Source of the DNA: AP-15 sp963845735
GTDB taxonomy: Bacteria; Pseudomonadota; Alphaproteobacteria; ATCC43930; CGMCC-115725
Length of the DNA stretch: 64,000 nt
NCBI GenBank assembly: GCA_963845735.1
Contig: CAWJTR010000012.1
Span: 186,001-250,000 of the forward strand
Direction of reading: 5' to 3'
Shown: in pieces, positions 9,073-20,066 of the stretch
Position numbering within the stretch: position 1 is the first letter of the stretch
Layout of the letters: each line of letters starts with the position of its first letter
Position numbers and translations under genes: made by a program
Notes under the pieces: model-generated
Told to the model about the DNA's origin: nothing
The model's database searches: none
Seen by the model: the letters and a program-made list of their open reading frames with translations, nothing else

Positions 9073-10755
9073 TCACGCGCGCATCAGCGGCTTATAACGG
9101 ATGCGATGCGGCTGATCGGCGTCGCTGCCGAGCCGGCGGCGGCGATCGGCTTCGTAATCGGCATAATTCCCTTCGAACCAGACGATTTGGCTGTCGCCCT
9201 CGAAGGCGAGAATGTGGGTGGCGACGCGGTCGAGAAACCATCGATCATGGGTGACGACGACGGCGCAGCCGGCAAAGTCGAGTAAGGCCTCCTCGAGAGC
9301 ACGCAAGGTGTCGACGTCGAGATCGTTGGTCGGCTCGTCGAGCAGCAGCACATTGGCGCCCTCTTTGAGCATCTTGGCGAGATGGACGCGATTGCGCTCC
9401 CCGCCCGACAGCTGCCCGACCTTTTTCTGTTGGTCGGCGCCACGGAAATTGAACAACGCGCAATAGGCGCGGCTGGCGATCTTGCGACGGCCGAGATCGA
9501 TCTCGTCGCGCCCGCCTGAAATCTCCTGCCAGACCGTGGCGGCCGGCGCGAGTGTGTCTCGCGACTGATCGACATAGCCAAGTTTGACCGTGTCGCCGAC
9601 ACGAAAGCTGCCGCTATCGGCCGTATCCTGTCGCGTTATCAATTTGAGCAGCGTCGTCTTGCCGGCGCCGTTCGGGCCGATCACGCCGACGATCCCGCCC
9701 GGCGGCAGTCGAAAATCGAGCGCCTCGATCAGCAGCCGGTTGCCAAAACCCTTGGCGACCCGTTCGGCACTGATCACGAGATCGCCGAGCCGTGGTCCTG
9801 GCGGGAGCACGATTTGCGCGGTCTCGGGCGCCCTCTCCCGATTCTCGGCGACCAGTGCCTCATAAGCCGAGAGCCGCGCCTTGCTCTTCGCCTGGCGCGC
9901 CCGCGGGCTTTGCCGCACCCATTCGAGTTCGCGCTCGAGAGTGCGCTGGCGCGCCTCCTCCTGGCGGCCCTCCTGAGCCAGCCGCTGCTGCTTTTGTTCG
10001 AGCCAGCTCGAATAGTTGCCTTCGAACGGGATGCCGCGGCCGCGATCGAGCTCGAGGATCCAACCGGCGACCTCGTCGAGAAAATAGCGGTCGTGGGTGA
10101 CGGTGACGACAGTGCCTGGGTAGTCTTCAAGAAAGTGCTGCAGCCAAGCCACCGATTCGGCGTCGAGATGGTTGGTCGGTTCATCGAGCAGCAGCAGATC
10201 AGGGCGTTGCAGCAAGAGTTGGCACAACGCCACCCGGCGCCGTTCGCCGCCGGAGAGGGTGGTCACCTCGGCCTCGCCGGGCGGGCAGCGCAGTGCATCC
10301 ATCGCGATCTCGACGGCGCGGTCGAGTTCCCAGCCATCGGCCTGATCGATCTTTTCTTGCAGATCCCCTTGTTCGACGATCAGCGTTTCCATCTCGTCGG
10401 GCGACAGCTCTTCGGCAAAACGCGCGCTGATCGCCTCGAACCGGTCGAGTAGCGCCTTGGTTTCGGAGAGCCCCTCGATGACGTTGCCGAACACGTCCTT
10501 GGCCGGATCGAGCGTGGGCTCTTGCGCCAGATAGCCGACCCGAGCCCCCTCCGCCGCCCAGGCTTCGCCGGCAAAGTCGTGTTCTAGGCCGGCCATGATC
10601 CGCAGCAGGGTTGATTTGCCGGCTCCGTTGGCGCCGAGCACCCCGATCTTGGCGCCGGGCAGGAACGACAGCCAGATATCCCTCAGCACCTCGCGGCCGC
10701 CAGGATAGGCCTTGCTCAGCCCCTTCATCACATAGATGTACTGGTAGGCTGCCAT
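9073..10755 (-). CDS. ettA: Energy-dependent translational throttle protein EttA (ABC-F)
   Basis: This 560-residue soluble ABC-F ATPase has two nucleotide-binding domains: Walker A GANGAGKST with LSGGERRRVALCQLL and LLLDEPTNHLDAESV, then Walker A GPNGAGKTT with LSGGERNRVHLAKML and LLLDEPTNDLDVDTL. The linker holds the arginine-rich RQSPRARQAKSKARL stretch of EttA. It starts MAAYQYIYVMKGLSKAYPGG, typical for the family. EttA binds the ribosomal E site and couples initiation to ATP/ADP level. It is transcribed away from the tetR-RND operon and converges on mlaC. Confidence 0.95.
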   Translation of the reverse strand: MAAYQYIYVMKGLSKAYPGGREVLRDIWLSFLPGAKIGVLGANGAGKSTLLRIMAGLEHDFAGEAWAAEGARVGYLAQEPTLDPAKDVFGNVIEGLSETKALLDRFEAISARFAEELSPDEMETLIVEQGDLQEKIDQADGWELDRAVEIAMDALRCPPGEAEVTTLSGGERRRVALCQLLLQRPDLLLLDEPTNHLDAESVAWLQHFLEDYPGTVVTVTHDRYFLDEVAGWILELDRGRGIPFEGNYSSWLEQKQQRLAQEGRQEEARQRTLERELEWVRQSPRARQAKSKARLSAYEALVAENRERAPETAQIVLPPGPRLGDLVISAERVAKGFGNRLLIEALDFRLPPGGIVGVIGPNGAGKTTLLKLITRQDTADSGSFRVGDTVKLGYVDQSRDTLAPAATVWQEISGGRDEIDLGRRKIASRAYCALFNFRGADQQKKVGQLSGGERNRVHLAKMLKEGANVLLLDEPTNDLDVDTLRALEEALLDFAGCAVVVTHDRWFLDRVATHILAFEGDSQIVWFEGNYADYEADRRRRLGSDADQPHRIRYKPLMRA

Positions 10756-10806
10756 GGGGAGAACCTCGGAAACTGCGTTGCACGTGAGTCGTTGTGTGCG
10801 TGCGGC

Positions 10807-10827
10807 GCTTGACCAGCCGGGTCAAGC
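10807..10827. repeat. 8-bp inverted repeat in the ettA-tetR divergent region
   Basis: GCTTGACC (10807-10814) and GGTCAAGC (10820-10827) are perfect complements with a 5-base loop. As it lies between two divergent starts it is not an obvious terminator; a second regulator site or an ettA leader hairpin is possible. Confidence 0.4.
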
Positions 10828-10850
10828 CCTTTGTGCGATCGCGGCGCCGC

Positions 10851-10878
10851 TTGACATCTGGTAAGTAAGCGCTTACTT
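10851..10878 (+). promoter_or_regulatory. tetR promoter with perfect 16-bp operator palindrome
   Basis: A consensus -35 TTGACA stands at 10851-10856. AAGTAAGCGCTTACTT at 10863-10878 is a perfect palindrome, the usual shape of a TetR-family operator. The ATG follows at 10889 with no Shine-Dalgarno sequence, so the transcript probably starts within a few bases of the start codon (leaderless). The -10 box is unclear. Autoregulation of tetR and the pump genes is the likely role. Confidence 0.65.
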
Positions 10879-10888
10879 CGTTCCCGCC

Positions 10889-11605
10889 ATGGCTACGGTG
10901 CGATTGGACAGCGACGAGCGGCGCAAGACCATCGTCGCGGCTGCGGTTCCGCTGTTTGCCCGAAAAGGGTTCGCCGGAACCACGACGCGCGAGCTCGCCG
11001 AGGCGGCGAATATCTCCGAAGCGCTACTGTTTCGCCACTTCCCGAGCAAGAAGCATCTTTACAGCGAGATTTTGCAGCTTGGCTGCGAAGGCGACCCGGT
11101 GCTCGAGCGGCTGGCCGCGCTCGAGCCGTCGACCTTCACCCTCGTTCGCATGATCCACTACATGGTGCGATATTTCCTGCTCGCTGGTGAAGCCGATCGG
11201 GCCGAGCGCGACTCGCGGCTGCGGCTGGTGCTGCACAGCTTTCTGGAGGACGGCGAGTACGCGCGTGAATTGTTCGAAACGATTTTCGAACGGGTCCAAC
11301 CGCTGTTCGCGGCCTCGATCGAGGCGGCTGCCGTGGCCGGCGATCTCGTTTTCGGTCCGATCGCTTCGGCCAACCGGTTCTGGTTCGGCCATCACGTCGC
11401 CGCGATGATGGCCTTTGTGTTTTTGCCGGCGCGGGCCTGCTTGTCCTATCAGGGGACGCTGATGACGGTGATCGAAGAGACCACCTGGTTCATCCTGCGC
11501 GGTATCGGCATGACGGATGCGGTGATTGCCGCCGCACTCGCCAGCAACGCGCAGAACCCGCTCGAACTCGCATCCCCCGCTAAGGGAGCAGCCGATGGAC
11601 GGTGA
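10889..11605 (+). CDS. TetR/AcrR-family transcriptional regulator
   Basis: Residues 8-55 are a TetR HTH (IVAAAVPLFARKGFAGTTTRELAEAANISEALLFRHFPSKKHLY). The remaining 180 residues form a helical ligand domain without a recognisable pocket motif. A perfect palindrome directly before the start codon is the presumed operator. The last 11 bases overlap the following membrane-fusion protein gene, so regulator, adaptor and pump form one operon; the regulator probably represses the pump until an effector binds. The effector is unknown. Confidence 0.9.
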   Translation: MATVRLDSDERRKTIVAAAVPLFARKGFAGTTTRELAEAANISEALLFRHFPSKKHLYSEILQLGCEGDPVLERLAALEPSTFTLVRMIHYMVRYFLLAGEADRAERDSRLRLVLHSFLEDGEYARELFETIFERVQPLFAASIEAAAVAGDLVFGPIASANRFWFGHHVAAMMAFVFLPARACLSYQGTLMTVIEETTWFILRGIGMTDAVIAAALASNAQNPLELASPAKGAADGR

Positions 11606-12824
11606 TCAGTTGGCGAACACAACGTCGCAAGCGCTGGCTTCGGAACCGGCCGCGCGTGCTGGCGGCGACAGCCGTGGCAGTACCACGCCGCGGCCAAAGA
11701 TGGTCCGGTGGCTGGTCATCGTCACGTTGCTGCTGGTCGTCGTGCTCGGCGGTCTCTACGAATTCAATCGTTTTCGCTCGCAGGCCATCGCCAATTTTTT
11801 CGCACACAACAAGCCGCCGCCCGCGGAGATCAGCGCTGTGGTGGCCCAGACCCAATCGATCCCACGCTTCGCTCCCGGCATCGGCTCGATCACCGCGGTT
11901 CATCAGGTGACGGTCAACCCCGAGGTCGGCGGGCGCGTCACCAAGATTTTTTTCGAACCGGGGCAGAAGGTGAAAGCCGGCGACCCGCTGGTTCAAATCA
12001 ACGACGCGCCGGATCAAGGCGACCTCGCCAATTACCAGGCGCAGCTCAAACTCGCGCAAATCAAGCTGGCGCGCTCCGACCAACTGGTCAAACGTCAGTT
12101 CACCCCGCAGGAGACCGTCGACGAGAACCAAAGCCAGCTCGCGCAGATGAATGCCTTGATCCAAAAGACCCAGGCGGTCATCGCGCAAAAACTGATCCGA
12201 GCCCCGTTTAGCGGTCAACTCGGCATTCGCCAGATTGACCTTGGCCAATATCTGAACCCCGGCGCGCCGATCGTGACCTTGACCGATCTGTCGATGCTCT
12301 ATGTGAATTTCACCCTGCCGTCGCAGCAGCGCCCGGAGATCTCGGTCGGGCAGCGGGTCAACGTCACCTCCGACGCCTATCCGGGCCGGCGCTTCGTCGC
12401 CAAGATCACGACGATCGAGCCGCAGCTCAGCCCCGATACGCGGACGATCGAGGTCCAGGCGACGATGCCCAACCCGGATGATGCGCTGTTGCCGGGAATG
12501 TTCGTGGATGCCGCAGTCGTGCTGCCGCCGCAACCCGATACGATTGTCGTGCCTGAGACCGCCGTCGAGTACACGCTTTATGGTGACAGCGTGTATGTGA
12601 TTCACGAGGACGGCAAGGACGCCAAAGGCAGTCCGATCCTTAAAGCGGTGCGCACACCGGTCAAGACCGGAGCACGCTGGGACGACAAGGTGGCGATTCT
12701 CAATGGGCTGAAGCCCGGTGAGCAGGTCGTGGCCGCGGGCCAAGTCAAGCTGCAGAATGGCGTGCAGGTCGCTATCACCGGCTCGCCGCCGCCGCAACCG
12801 CCAGCTCATCCGACCCTTAACTGA
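11595..12824 (+). CDS. RND efflux periplasmic adaptor (membrane fusion protein)
   Basis: ATG 11595 follows AGGGAG with good spacing. The 409-residue protein has a long polar N-terminus, one membrane helix (residues about 37-57, LVIVTLLLVVVLGGL), then lipoyl/barrel-sandwich (VNPEVGGRVTKIFFEPGQKVKAGDPLVQI), alpha-hairpin and beta-barrel domains (VNFTLPSQQRPEISVGQRV, GMFVDAAVVL) of the HlyD/AcrA family. It links the inner-membrane pump encoded 19 bp downstream to an outer-membrane channel, which is not encoded here. Confidence 0.92.
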   Translation: MDGDQLANTTSQALASEPAARAGGDSRGSTTPRPKMVRWLVIVTLLLVVVLGGLYEFNRFRSQAIANFFAHNKPPPAEISAVVAQTQSIPRFAPGIGSITAVHQVTVNPEVGGRVTKIFFEPGQKVKAGDPLVQINDAPDQGDLANYQAQLKLAQIKLARSDQLVKRQFTPQETVDENQSQLAQMNALIQKTQAVIAQKLIRAPFSGQLGIRQIDLGQYLNPGAPIVTLTDLSMLYVNFTLPSQQRPEISVGQRVNVTSDAYPGRRFVAKITTIEPQLSPDTRTIEVQATMPNPDDALLPGMFVDAAVVLPPQPDTIVVPETAVEYTLYGDSVYVIHEDGKDAKGSPILKAVRTPVKTGARWDDKVAILNGLKPGEQVVAAGQVKLQNGVQVAITGSPPPQPPAHPTLN

Positions 12825-12843
12825 CGCCCAGCGCGATACGACG

Positions 12844-15800
12844 ATGTCTTTCACCGACATCTTCATACGCAGGCCGGTGCTGGCGCTGGTCGTCAGCCTG
12901 CTAATCTTGCTGATCGGGCTGCGCGCGATGCTGGGACTGCCGATCCGGCAATATCCCAAACTGTCCAACACGACGGTCACGATTACGACACTCTATCCCG
13001 GCGCCTCTCCCAATCTGATGCAGGGCTTTATTACGACGCCGATCGCCCAGGCGGTGGCTACGGCGGAGGGGATCGACTACCTGACTTCCTCGTCGGTTCA
13101 GGGCACCAGCACGATCACCGCCTATATCCTGCTCAACTTCGACCCCGACAAGGCGCTGACCGAAGTCATGGCTAAAGTCCAGCAGGTTAAATATCTGCTG
13201 CCAACCGGTTCGCAGGACCCGATTATCGTCAAGGCGACGGGCCAGACCACGGCGGTGATGTATATCGGCTTTTCGAGCAATGAGATCTCGAGTGCAGCAA
13301 TTTCGGATTATTTGACACGAGTGGTCCAGCCATTGTTCGACACGGTCGACGGTGTGGCCTCTGCGGATATTCTAGGGGGCCAAACGTTTGCCATGCGGCT
13401 GTGGCTCGATCCGGCTCGGATGGCGGCACGCGGGATCTCTGCCGATGATGTCGCCGCGGCGATCCAGGCCAATAACTACCAATCGGCGCCTGGTCAGGCG
13501 AAAGGTTATTTCACGGTCACCAACGTCAGCGCCAACACCGGGCTGACCGATGTCGCGCAGTTCAAGAACATGGTGGTCAAGGCCAAAAGCGGCGCGCTGG
13601 TGCGGATGGGAGACATCGCCTCCGTCGATCTCTCGGCGCAGAGCTGGACTTCGAGTGTCGCGATGAACGGCCAACACGCCGTGTTCATCGGCATCCAGGC
13701 GACCCCGTCGGGCAACCCGCTCACCCTGGTCAAGGGGGTGCGCGCGCTGATGCCCGAGCTCCAGCGCAACCTGCCGCCATCGATGGAGATGCAGGTCGCC
13801 TACAATTCGACCAAATTCATCCAGGCCTCGATCGACGAGGTCGAAACCTCGCTCGGCTCCGCCGTCGTCATCGTTGTCGTAGTCATCTTCCTGTTCCTCG
13901 GCAGCCTGCGCTCGGTGGTAATCCCGATCGTCACGATCCCGCTGTCCCTGATTGGCGCCGGCATGATTATGGCGGCGCTGGGGTTTAGCCTGAACCTGTT
14001 GACGTTGCTGGCGATGGTGCTCGCGATCGGGCTCGTCGTCGATGACGCGATTGTCGTTGTCGAAAACGTCTACCGCCACATCGAGCAAGGCCGCACCCCG
14101 GCGCAGGCGGCGCTGATCGGTGCCCGCGAGATTGCCAACCCGGTCATCTCGATGACCCTGACCTTGGCCGCCGTTTATGCCCCGATCGGTTTTCTCGGCG
14201 GCGTCACCGGCGCCCTGTTTCGCGAATTCGCCTTCACCTTGGCCGGTGCGGTCATTATCTCGGGCGTCGTCGCGGTGACGTTGTCGCCGATGATGTGCTC
14301 GCTGCTGTTGAGCCGCGAGATGCTCCACGGGCGCTTTGTCCGGGTAATCGACAGCCTGTTTTCGCGGCTGGCGGATTGGTATGGCCGTCGTCTCGAACGC
14401 TCACTCGACTACCGCCCGGTCACTGCTCTGTTTGGCGCCGCCGTTCTCGTCAGTATCGTTTTCATGTATTCGAACACCAAATCCGAGCTCGCCCCCGAGG
14501 AGGACCAGGGCGTGCTGTTCGCGCTGACCAAGTCGCCGCAATATTCCAATCTCGATTACGCGGATTCCTATGACGGCAAGCTTGACAAGGCCTTGGCCTC
14601 CTTTCCCGAGACTTATCTGCGTTTTATCGTCAACGGCCGGTTCGGGCCGAACCAAGGCATCGCCGGGGTCATTCTGAAGCCCTGGGACGAGCGGACCCGA
14701 TCGTCCATTCAATTGAAGCCGCTGGTTCAGCAAAAGGTCAACGCCGTCGAGGGGCTGCGCGCCTTCGTCTTCAACTTGCCGCCATTACCGGCGACGATCG
14801 GCGGATTGCCGATCCAAATGGTGATCTACTCGCCGGCCGACTATAAATCGATCTATCTGCAAATGGAGAAGATCAAGGCTGCGGCGCGCAAGAGCGGCAT
14901 GTTCATCGTCGTCGACAGCGACCTAGACTTCAACCAGCCGGTGATCCACGTCAACATCGACCGCTCGAAGGCCAACGAGCTTGGGATCAAGATGCAATCG
15001 ATCGGCGACACATTGGCGCTGCTGGTCGGCGAGAACTATGTCAATCGCTTCAATCTCGGCGGCCGATCCTACGAGGTGATTCCGCAGGTGCCGCGCGCCG
15101 ACCGCCTCAATCAGGAGACCTTGACGCGCTATTACGTCAAATCCGCTGCCGGACAGCCGGTGCCGCTGTCCAATCTCGTTACCCTTGAGATGGGCACCGA
15201 ACCCAACGCGCTGACCCAGTATAATCAGCTGAATTCCGCGACCTTCCAAGCGGTACCGATGCCGGGGGTGACGTCCGGTCAGGCGGTCGATTTCCTCGAA
15301 AACCAGGTGAAGAACCTGCCTGCCGGCTTCAGCCACGACTATTTGTCGGATACCCGGCTCTATGTGCGTGAGGGCAATCAGCTGGCGGTCACCTTCATTT
15401 TTGCGCTGATCATCATCTACCTGGTCCTGGCGGCGCTGTTCGAGAGCCTGCGCGATCCGCTAGTGATCCTGGTCAGTGTCCCGATGTCGATCTGCGGTGC
15501 GATGATGCCGCTGTTCTTCGGGCTGGCGACGATGAACATCTACACCCAGGTCGGGCTCGTCACTTTGATCGGGCTGATCAGCAAGCATGGCATTTTGATG
15601 GTCGCCTTCGCCAACGATTTGCAGGTTAGCGACAAACTCGACCGCCGCCGCGCGATCGAACAGGCGGCGCGTGTGCGGCTGCGCCCGATCCTGATGACGA
15701 CGGCGGCGATGGTCGTCGGGCTGGTGCCCTTGTTGACCGCGAGCGGGGCGGGGGCGGCAAGCCGCTTTTCGATCGGCGTCGTTGTCGTCGCCGGCATGTC

Positions 15801-15915
15801 GATCGGGACTCTGTTCACGCTGCTCGTGCTACCCGCGGTCTATACCGTGCTGGCCAAGGACCACCTCACCGCCGCGCAGTCTGCGCGATCGAGGGAACTG
15901 GCGCAGGTATCGTAA
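12844..15915 (+). CDS. RND-family (HAE1) multidrug efflux pump
   Basis: The 1023-residue inner-membrane protein starts MSFTDIFIRRPVLALVVSLL and has the HAE1 layout: TM1, a large periplasmic loop, TM2-6, TM7, a second loop and TM8-12. The proton-relay aspartates are visible in GLVVDDAIVVVENV. It drives drug/proton antiport together with the adaptor upstream. The ATG at 12844 agrees with the standard N-terminus; the frame is open further upstream but overlaps the adaptor gene. Substrates cannot be read from the sequence. Confidence 0.95.
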   Translation: MSFTDIFIRRPVLALVVSLLILLIGLRAMLGLPIRQYPKLSNTTVTITTLYPGASPNLMQGFITTPIAQAVATAEGIDYLTSSSVQGTSTITAYILLNFDPDKALTEVMAKVQQVKYLLPTGSQDPIIVKATGQTTAVMYIGFSSNEISSAAISDYLTRVVQPLFDTVDGVASADILGGQTFAMRLWLDPARMAARGISADDVAAAIQANNYQSAPGQAKGYFTVTNVSANTGLTDVAQFKNMVVKAKSGALVRMGDIASVDLSAQSWTSSVAMNGQHAVFIGIQATPSGNPLTLVKGVRALMPELQRNLPPSMEMQVAYNSTKFIQASIDEVETSLGSAVVIVVVVIFLFLGSLRSVVIPIVTIPLSLIGAGMIMAALGFSLNLLTLLAMVLAIGLVVDDAIVVVENVYRHIEQGRTPAQAALIGAREIANPVISMTLTLAAVYAPIGFLGGVTGALFREFAFTLAGAVIISGVVAVTLSPMMCSLLLSREMLHGRFVRVIDSLFSRLADWYGRRLERSLDYRPVTALFGAAVLVSIVFMYSNTKSELAPEEDQGVLFALTKSPQYSNLDYADSYDGKLDKALASFPETYLRFIVNGRFGPNQGIAGVILKPWDERTRSSIQLKPLVQQKVNAVEGLRAFVFNLPPLPATIGGLPIQMVIYSPADYKSIYLQMEKIKAAARKSGMFIVVDSDLDFNQPVIHVNIDRSKANELGIKMQSIGDTLALLVGENYVNRFNLGGRSYEVIPQVPRADRLNQETLTRYYVKSAAGQPVPLSNLVTLEMGTEPNALTQYNQLNSATFQAVPMPGVTSGQAVDFLENQVKNLPAGFSHDYLSDTRLYVREGNQLAVTFIFALIIIYLVLAALFESLRDPLVILVSVPMSICGAMMPLFFGLATMNIYTQVGLVTLIGLISKHGILMVAFANDLQVSDKLDRRRAIEQAARVRLRPILMTTAAMVVGLVPLLTASGAGAASRFSIGVVVVAGMSIGTLFTLLVLPAVYTVLAKDHLTAAQSARSRELAQVS

Positions 15916-15993
15916 ACGTCCCGGCTGCTTGAGATTGACGTTAACAAATAGGCGAACCCTGACTCTCACGGGAAAGAGGGTAATAACGCCCGA

Positions 15994-16029
15994 AAAGGGG
16001 GTAATGAGGGGTTTCTGATTACCCCCTTT
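15994..16029. terminator. Strong hairpin between RND pump and Fic gene
   Basis: AAAGGGGGTAAT (15994-16005) and ATTACCCCCTTT (16018-16029) are perfect 12-bp complements around a 12-base loop. With A residues on one side and T on the other, this can work as an intrinsic terminator in both directions for the two convergent genes. Its right end overlaps the stop codon of the Fic gene. Confidence 0.75.
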
Positions 16030-17107
16030 AGCCTGCCATTCCCCCAATCTGGGGCGCTGTCACCTTGCGCCAGCGCGCGCCGCGACCTCGACCTATCGCT
16101 TTGAACCGGCCCGCATCGCGCTCGCTGCGCAGCACATGGCGCAACATATCCCAGCCGACGCTCGGGCAGCGTTGATGCAGCTCGGAAACCGAAAAATCGC
16201 CGATCATCTGGCTGAGCGCCTGAATAACCAGCTGAGTCTTCATTCCGCGTCCGTCGCGCAGCTCACCGACGTCGCGTACGAACTCATCGTAGGCGGCGCG
16301 CACGATACCAAGAAAATAGGCAACCCAGGGCATTGGGTCGTGCTCGCTGGTGTGCCATCCTTGAGATGCACGATAGAGCGTATCGTAATAGCTTTCTTTG
16401 GTCTGCTCGATCAATCGCTCTAGTGAGATGTAGCGAGCGACCTCATACTCTTCGCGATAGAGCAGCAAGACGGTCAGCAACCGCACCATGCGGCCGTTCC
16501 CGTCCAGGAAAGGATGGATGCACAGGAAATCGAGGACGTAGAGCGCCACTAGGATCACCGGATCTACCTCGCTGTCACTGGCCTCCGCAAATAATCGATG
16601 CAACTCCTCCATCGCATCCGGTGTGCGCCATGCTGGCGTCGGCGCAAAGCGTACGAACCAGGAGCCGTTCGGCCGCGTTTCGGTAATCATATTGTCAGTT
16701 GGCTTCCAGCTCCCGGCATTTGAACTGTCGACGAACCGGAACAGATCGCGATGGAGCTGGAGCACCAGATTTGCCGTCAATGGCATGTAATCATGGCGAT
16801 CGTGTATAAGTTGCAACACATTCCGGTAGCCGGCGATTTCACCCTCTGAGCGGCTGTCGGGCTTTGGCTCTTCATTTCCGCGAACGAGCACCTCGATCGC
16901 CGTGCGCGGCAAGGTGACGCCTTCGAGGCGGTTCGACGACTCCGCGCTTTCGATGATCGCTACCTGCCGCAAGTTCTCCAACACGTCAGGAGCCCGCTCC
17001 TTGAACAGCTCCTGCCTGCCCTTGCCTTCGGCAATCCCACGTATGGCGGTTACAACGTCGTGTGTCAGCCGCAAATTATCGAGAACCGATGGCTTGAACG
17101 AACTCAT
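16028..17107 (-). CDS. Fic-domain protein, probable AMP transferase
   Basis: The 359-residue protein has an N-terminal Fic_N region, the Fic core motif HPFLDGNGRM (His198 as catalytic base), and a C-terminal winged-helix-like part. The segment SSNRLEG upstream of the Fic domain fits the inhibitory motif (S/T)xxxE(G/N), so this would be a class II Fic with an intramolecular inhibitory helix rather than a protein needing a separate antitoxin. Fic enzymes usually transfer AMP to a hydroxyl of a target protein. The target is unknown. It stands alone between a terminator and a tRNA gene. Confidence 0.92.
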   Translation of the reverse strand: MSSFKPSVLDNLRLTHDVVTAIRGIAEGKGRQELFKERAPDVLENLRQVAIIESAESSNRLEGVTLPRTAIEVLVRGNEEPKPDSRSEGEIAGYRNVLQLIHDRHDYMPLTANLVLQLHRDLFRFVDSSNAGSWKPTDNMITETRPNGSWFVRFAPTPAWRTPDAMEELHRLFAEASDSEVDPVILVALYVLDFLCIHPFLDGNGRMVRLLTVLLLYREEYEVARYISLERLIEQTKESYYDTLYRASQGWHTSEHDPMPWVAYFLGIVRAAYDEFVRDVGELRDGRGMKTQLVIQALSQMIGDFSVSELHQRCPSVGWDMLRHVLRSERDAGRFKAIGRGRGARWRKVTAPQIGGMAG

Positions 17108-17258
17108 TGGGGACTTTCCGCGGGTTCAGCGCGTGCCTTAAGCGTCAAGCGCGCCGGGGATGTGTTGCAGCTCCGGCTACGCGCCGCGCGCAGCGAACTC
17201 GGCTATGAGATTCGCCGCGGTCTTTAGGTGGGCAGCGATGTCCTTGAAGGCAAGGAAT

Positions 17259-17335
17259 TGGTAGGCCCGGCAGGACTCGAACCTGCGACAACACCGTTAT
17301 GAGCGGCGTGTTCTAACCAGCTGAACTACGGGCCC
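17259..17335 (-). tRNA. tRNA with CAT anticodon (elongator Met or Ile2)
   Basis: The minus strand folds into a 77-base tRNA with encoded CCA: acceptor GGGCCCG/CGGGCCT (first pair G-U), D arm GTTCAGCTGGTTAGAAC, anticodon arm CGCCG-CTCATAA-CGGTG, and T arm with GGTTCGAGTCC. The anticodon is CAT. The first pair is not the mismatch of an initiator tRNA. Elongator methionine and lysidine-modified isoleucine tRNAs share this anticodon, and I cannot decide between them by eye. Confidence 0.9.
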
Positions 17336-17439
17336 GGCAGCGCCAGCATAACCGATCGTGAGCGCGGCATCCCCCTCACCCTCCGGAAGCGGGAGGACCG
17401 TCGGATAAGCCGGGAGTGAAACAAAAATTGAGGGCACTT

Positions 17440-17652
17440 TTAATGCTCGCTCCACACCGACACGGGCCGGCCAAGGCATCGCCACGTCGCCGTGCTCCGT
17501 TCACCTCGTTGCCACATTGCTCTCACGTATTCGCACGCCTGTTTGGTAGGATAAGTGCCGTCATCGCTCGGGTAAGGGCCGGAGGCATAAGGGATGGGGC
17601 CACTACAGTAGCCGGCGATGAAAATAAACATTGCATAAATAATGGTTGTCAT
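17440..17652 (-). CDS. Small hypothetical exported or membrane protein
   Basis: From ATG 17652 the frame gives 70 residues: MTTIIYAMFIFIAGYCSG, a hydrophobic N-terminus resembling a signal peptide or anchor, then a polar tail with YPTKQACEYVRAMW. A GTG at 17691 would add 13 residues. There is no clear ribosome-binding site, and the family is not recognised. Two cysteines remain after the hydrophobic part. It may be a real short secreted protein, but evidence is only the open frame and its composition. Confidence 0.35.
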   Translation of the reverse strand: MTTIIYAMFIFIAGYCSGPIPYASGPYPSDDGTYPTKQACEYVRAMWQRGERSTATWRCLGRPVSVWSEH

Positions 17653-17882
17653 GGTTTGAGAGGCATCTGTTAGCATAAAGATAAGAGACACTCTTTAGGC
17701 CAACCCCGTATTCGCCTGACTGACCAACATATTGCGCGCGATTGCCTCGCGCCATGCTGCGGTGACGCCGGCGCCGTCCGTCGCCTGTGTGTACACGTGG
17801 ATGTCCCCAAAGTTGGCCGTGTTGCTATTGGACGCGGTGGGGGCGTTCGCCGCATATTGCCCGCCCGCTTCGCGGGTCCCTT

Positions 17883-17906
17883 CCTCTCCCCGAAAGCGCG
17901 GAGAGG
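17883..17906. terminator. Hairpin downstream of rpoD
   Basis: CCTCTCC (17883-17889) pairs with GGAGAGG (17900-17906). The hairpin is 26 bases past the rpoD stop and is embedded in a GAGGTGAGGGG-type sequence common as a dispersed repeat in Alphaproteobacteria. It may serve as the rpoD terminator without a clear T run. Confidence 0.45.
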
Positions 17907-17931
17907 GTTGAGGTGAGGGGCCATCCGCGGC

Positions 17932-19959
<2,028 letters not shown>

Positions 19960-20066
19960 GCCACCATCCTAAACTGGTTTCGTACGGACCCGGCCCAAGC
20001 CGGACGCGAAAGCATTCCACGATGCGGGTCTGACGACGACAACCCGCAGTCGGGCCGGCTGCAACG

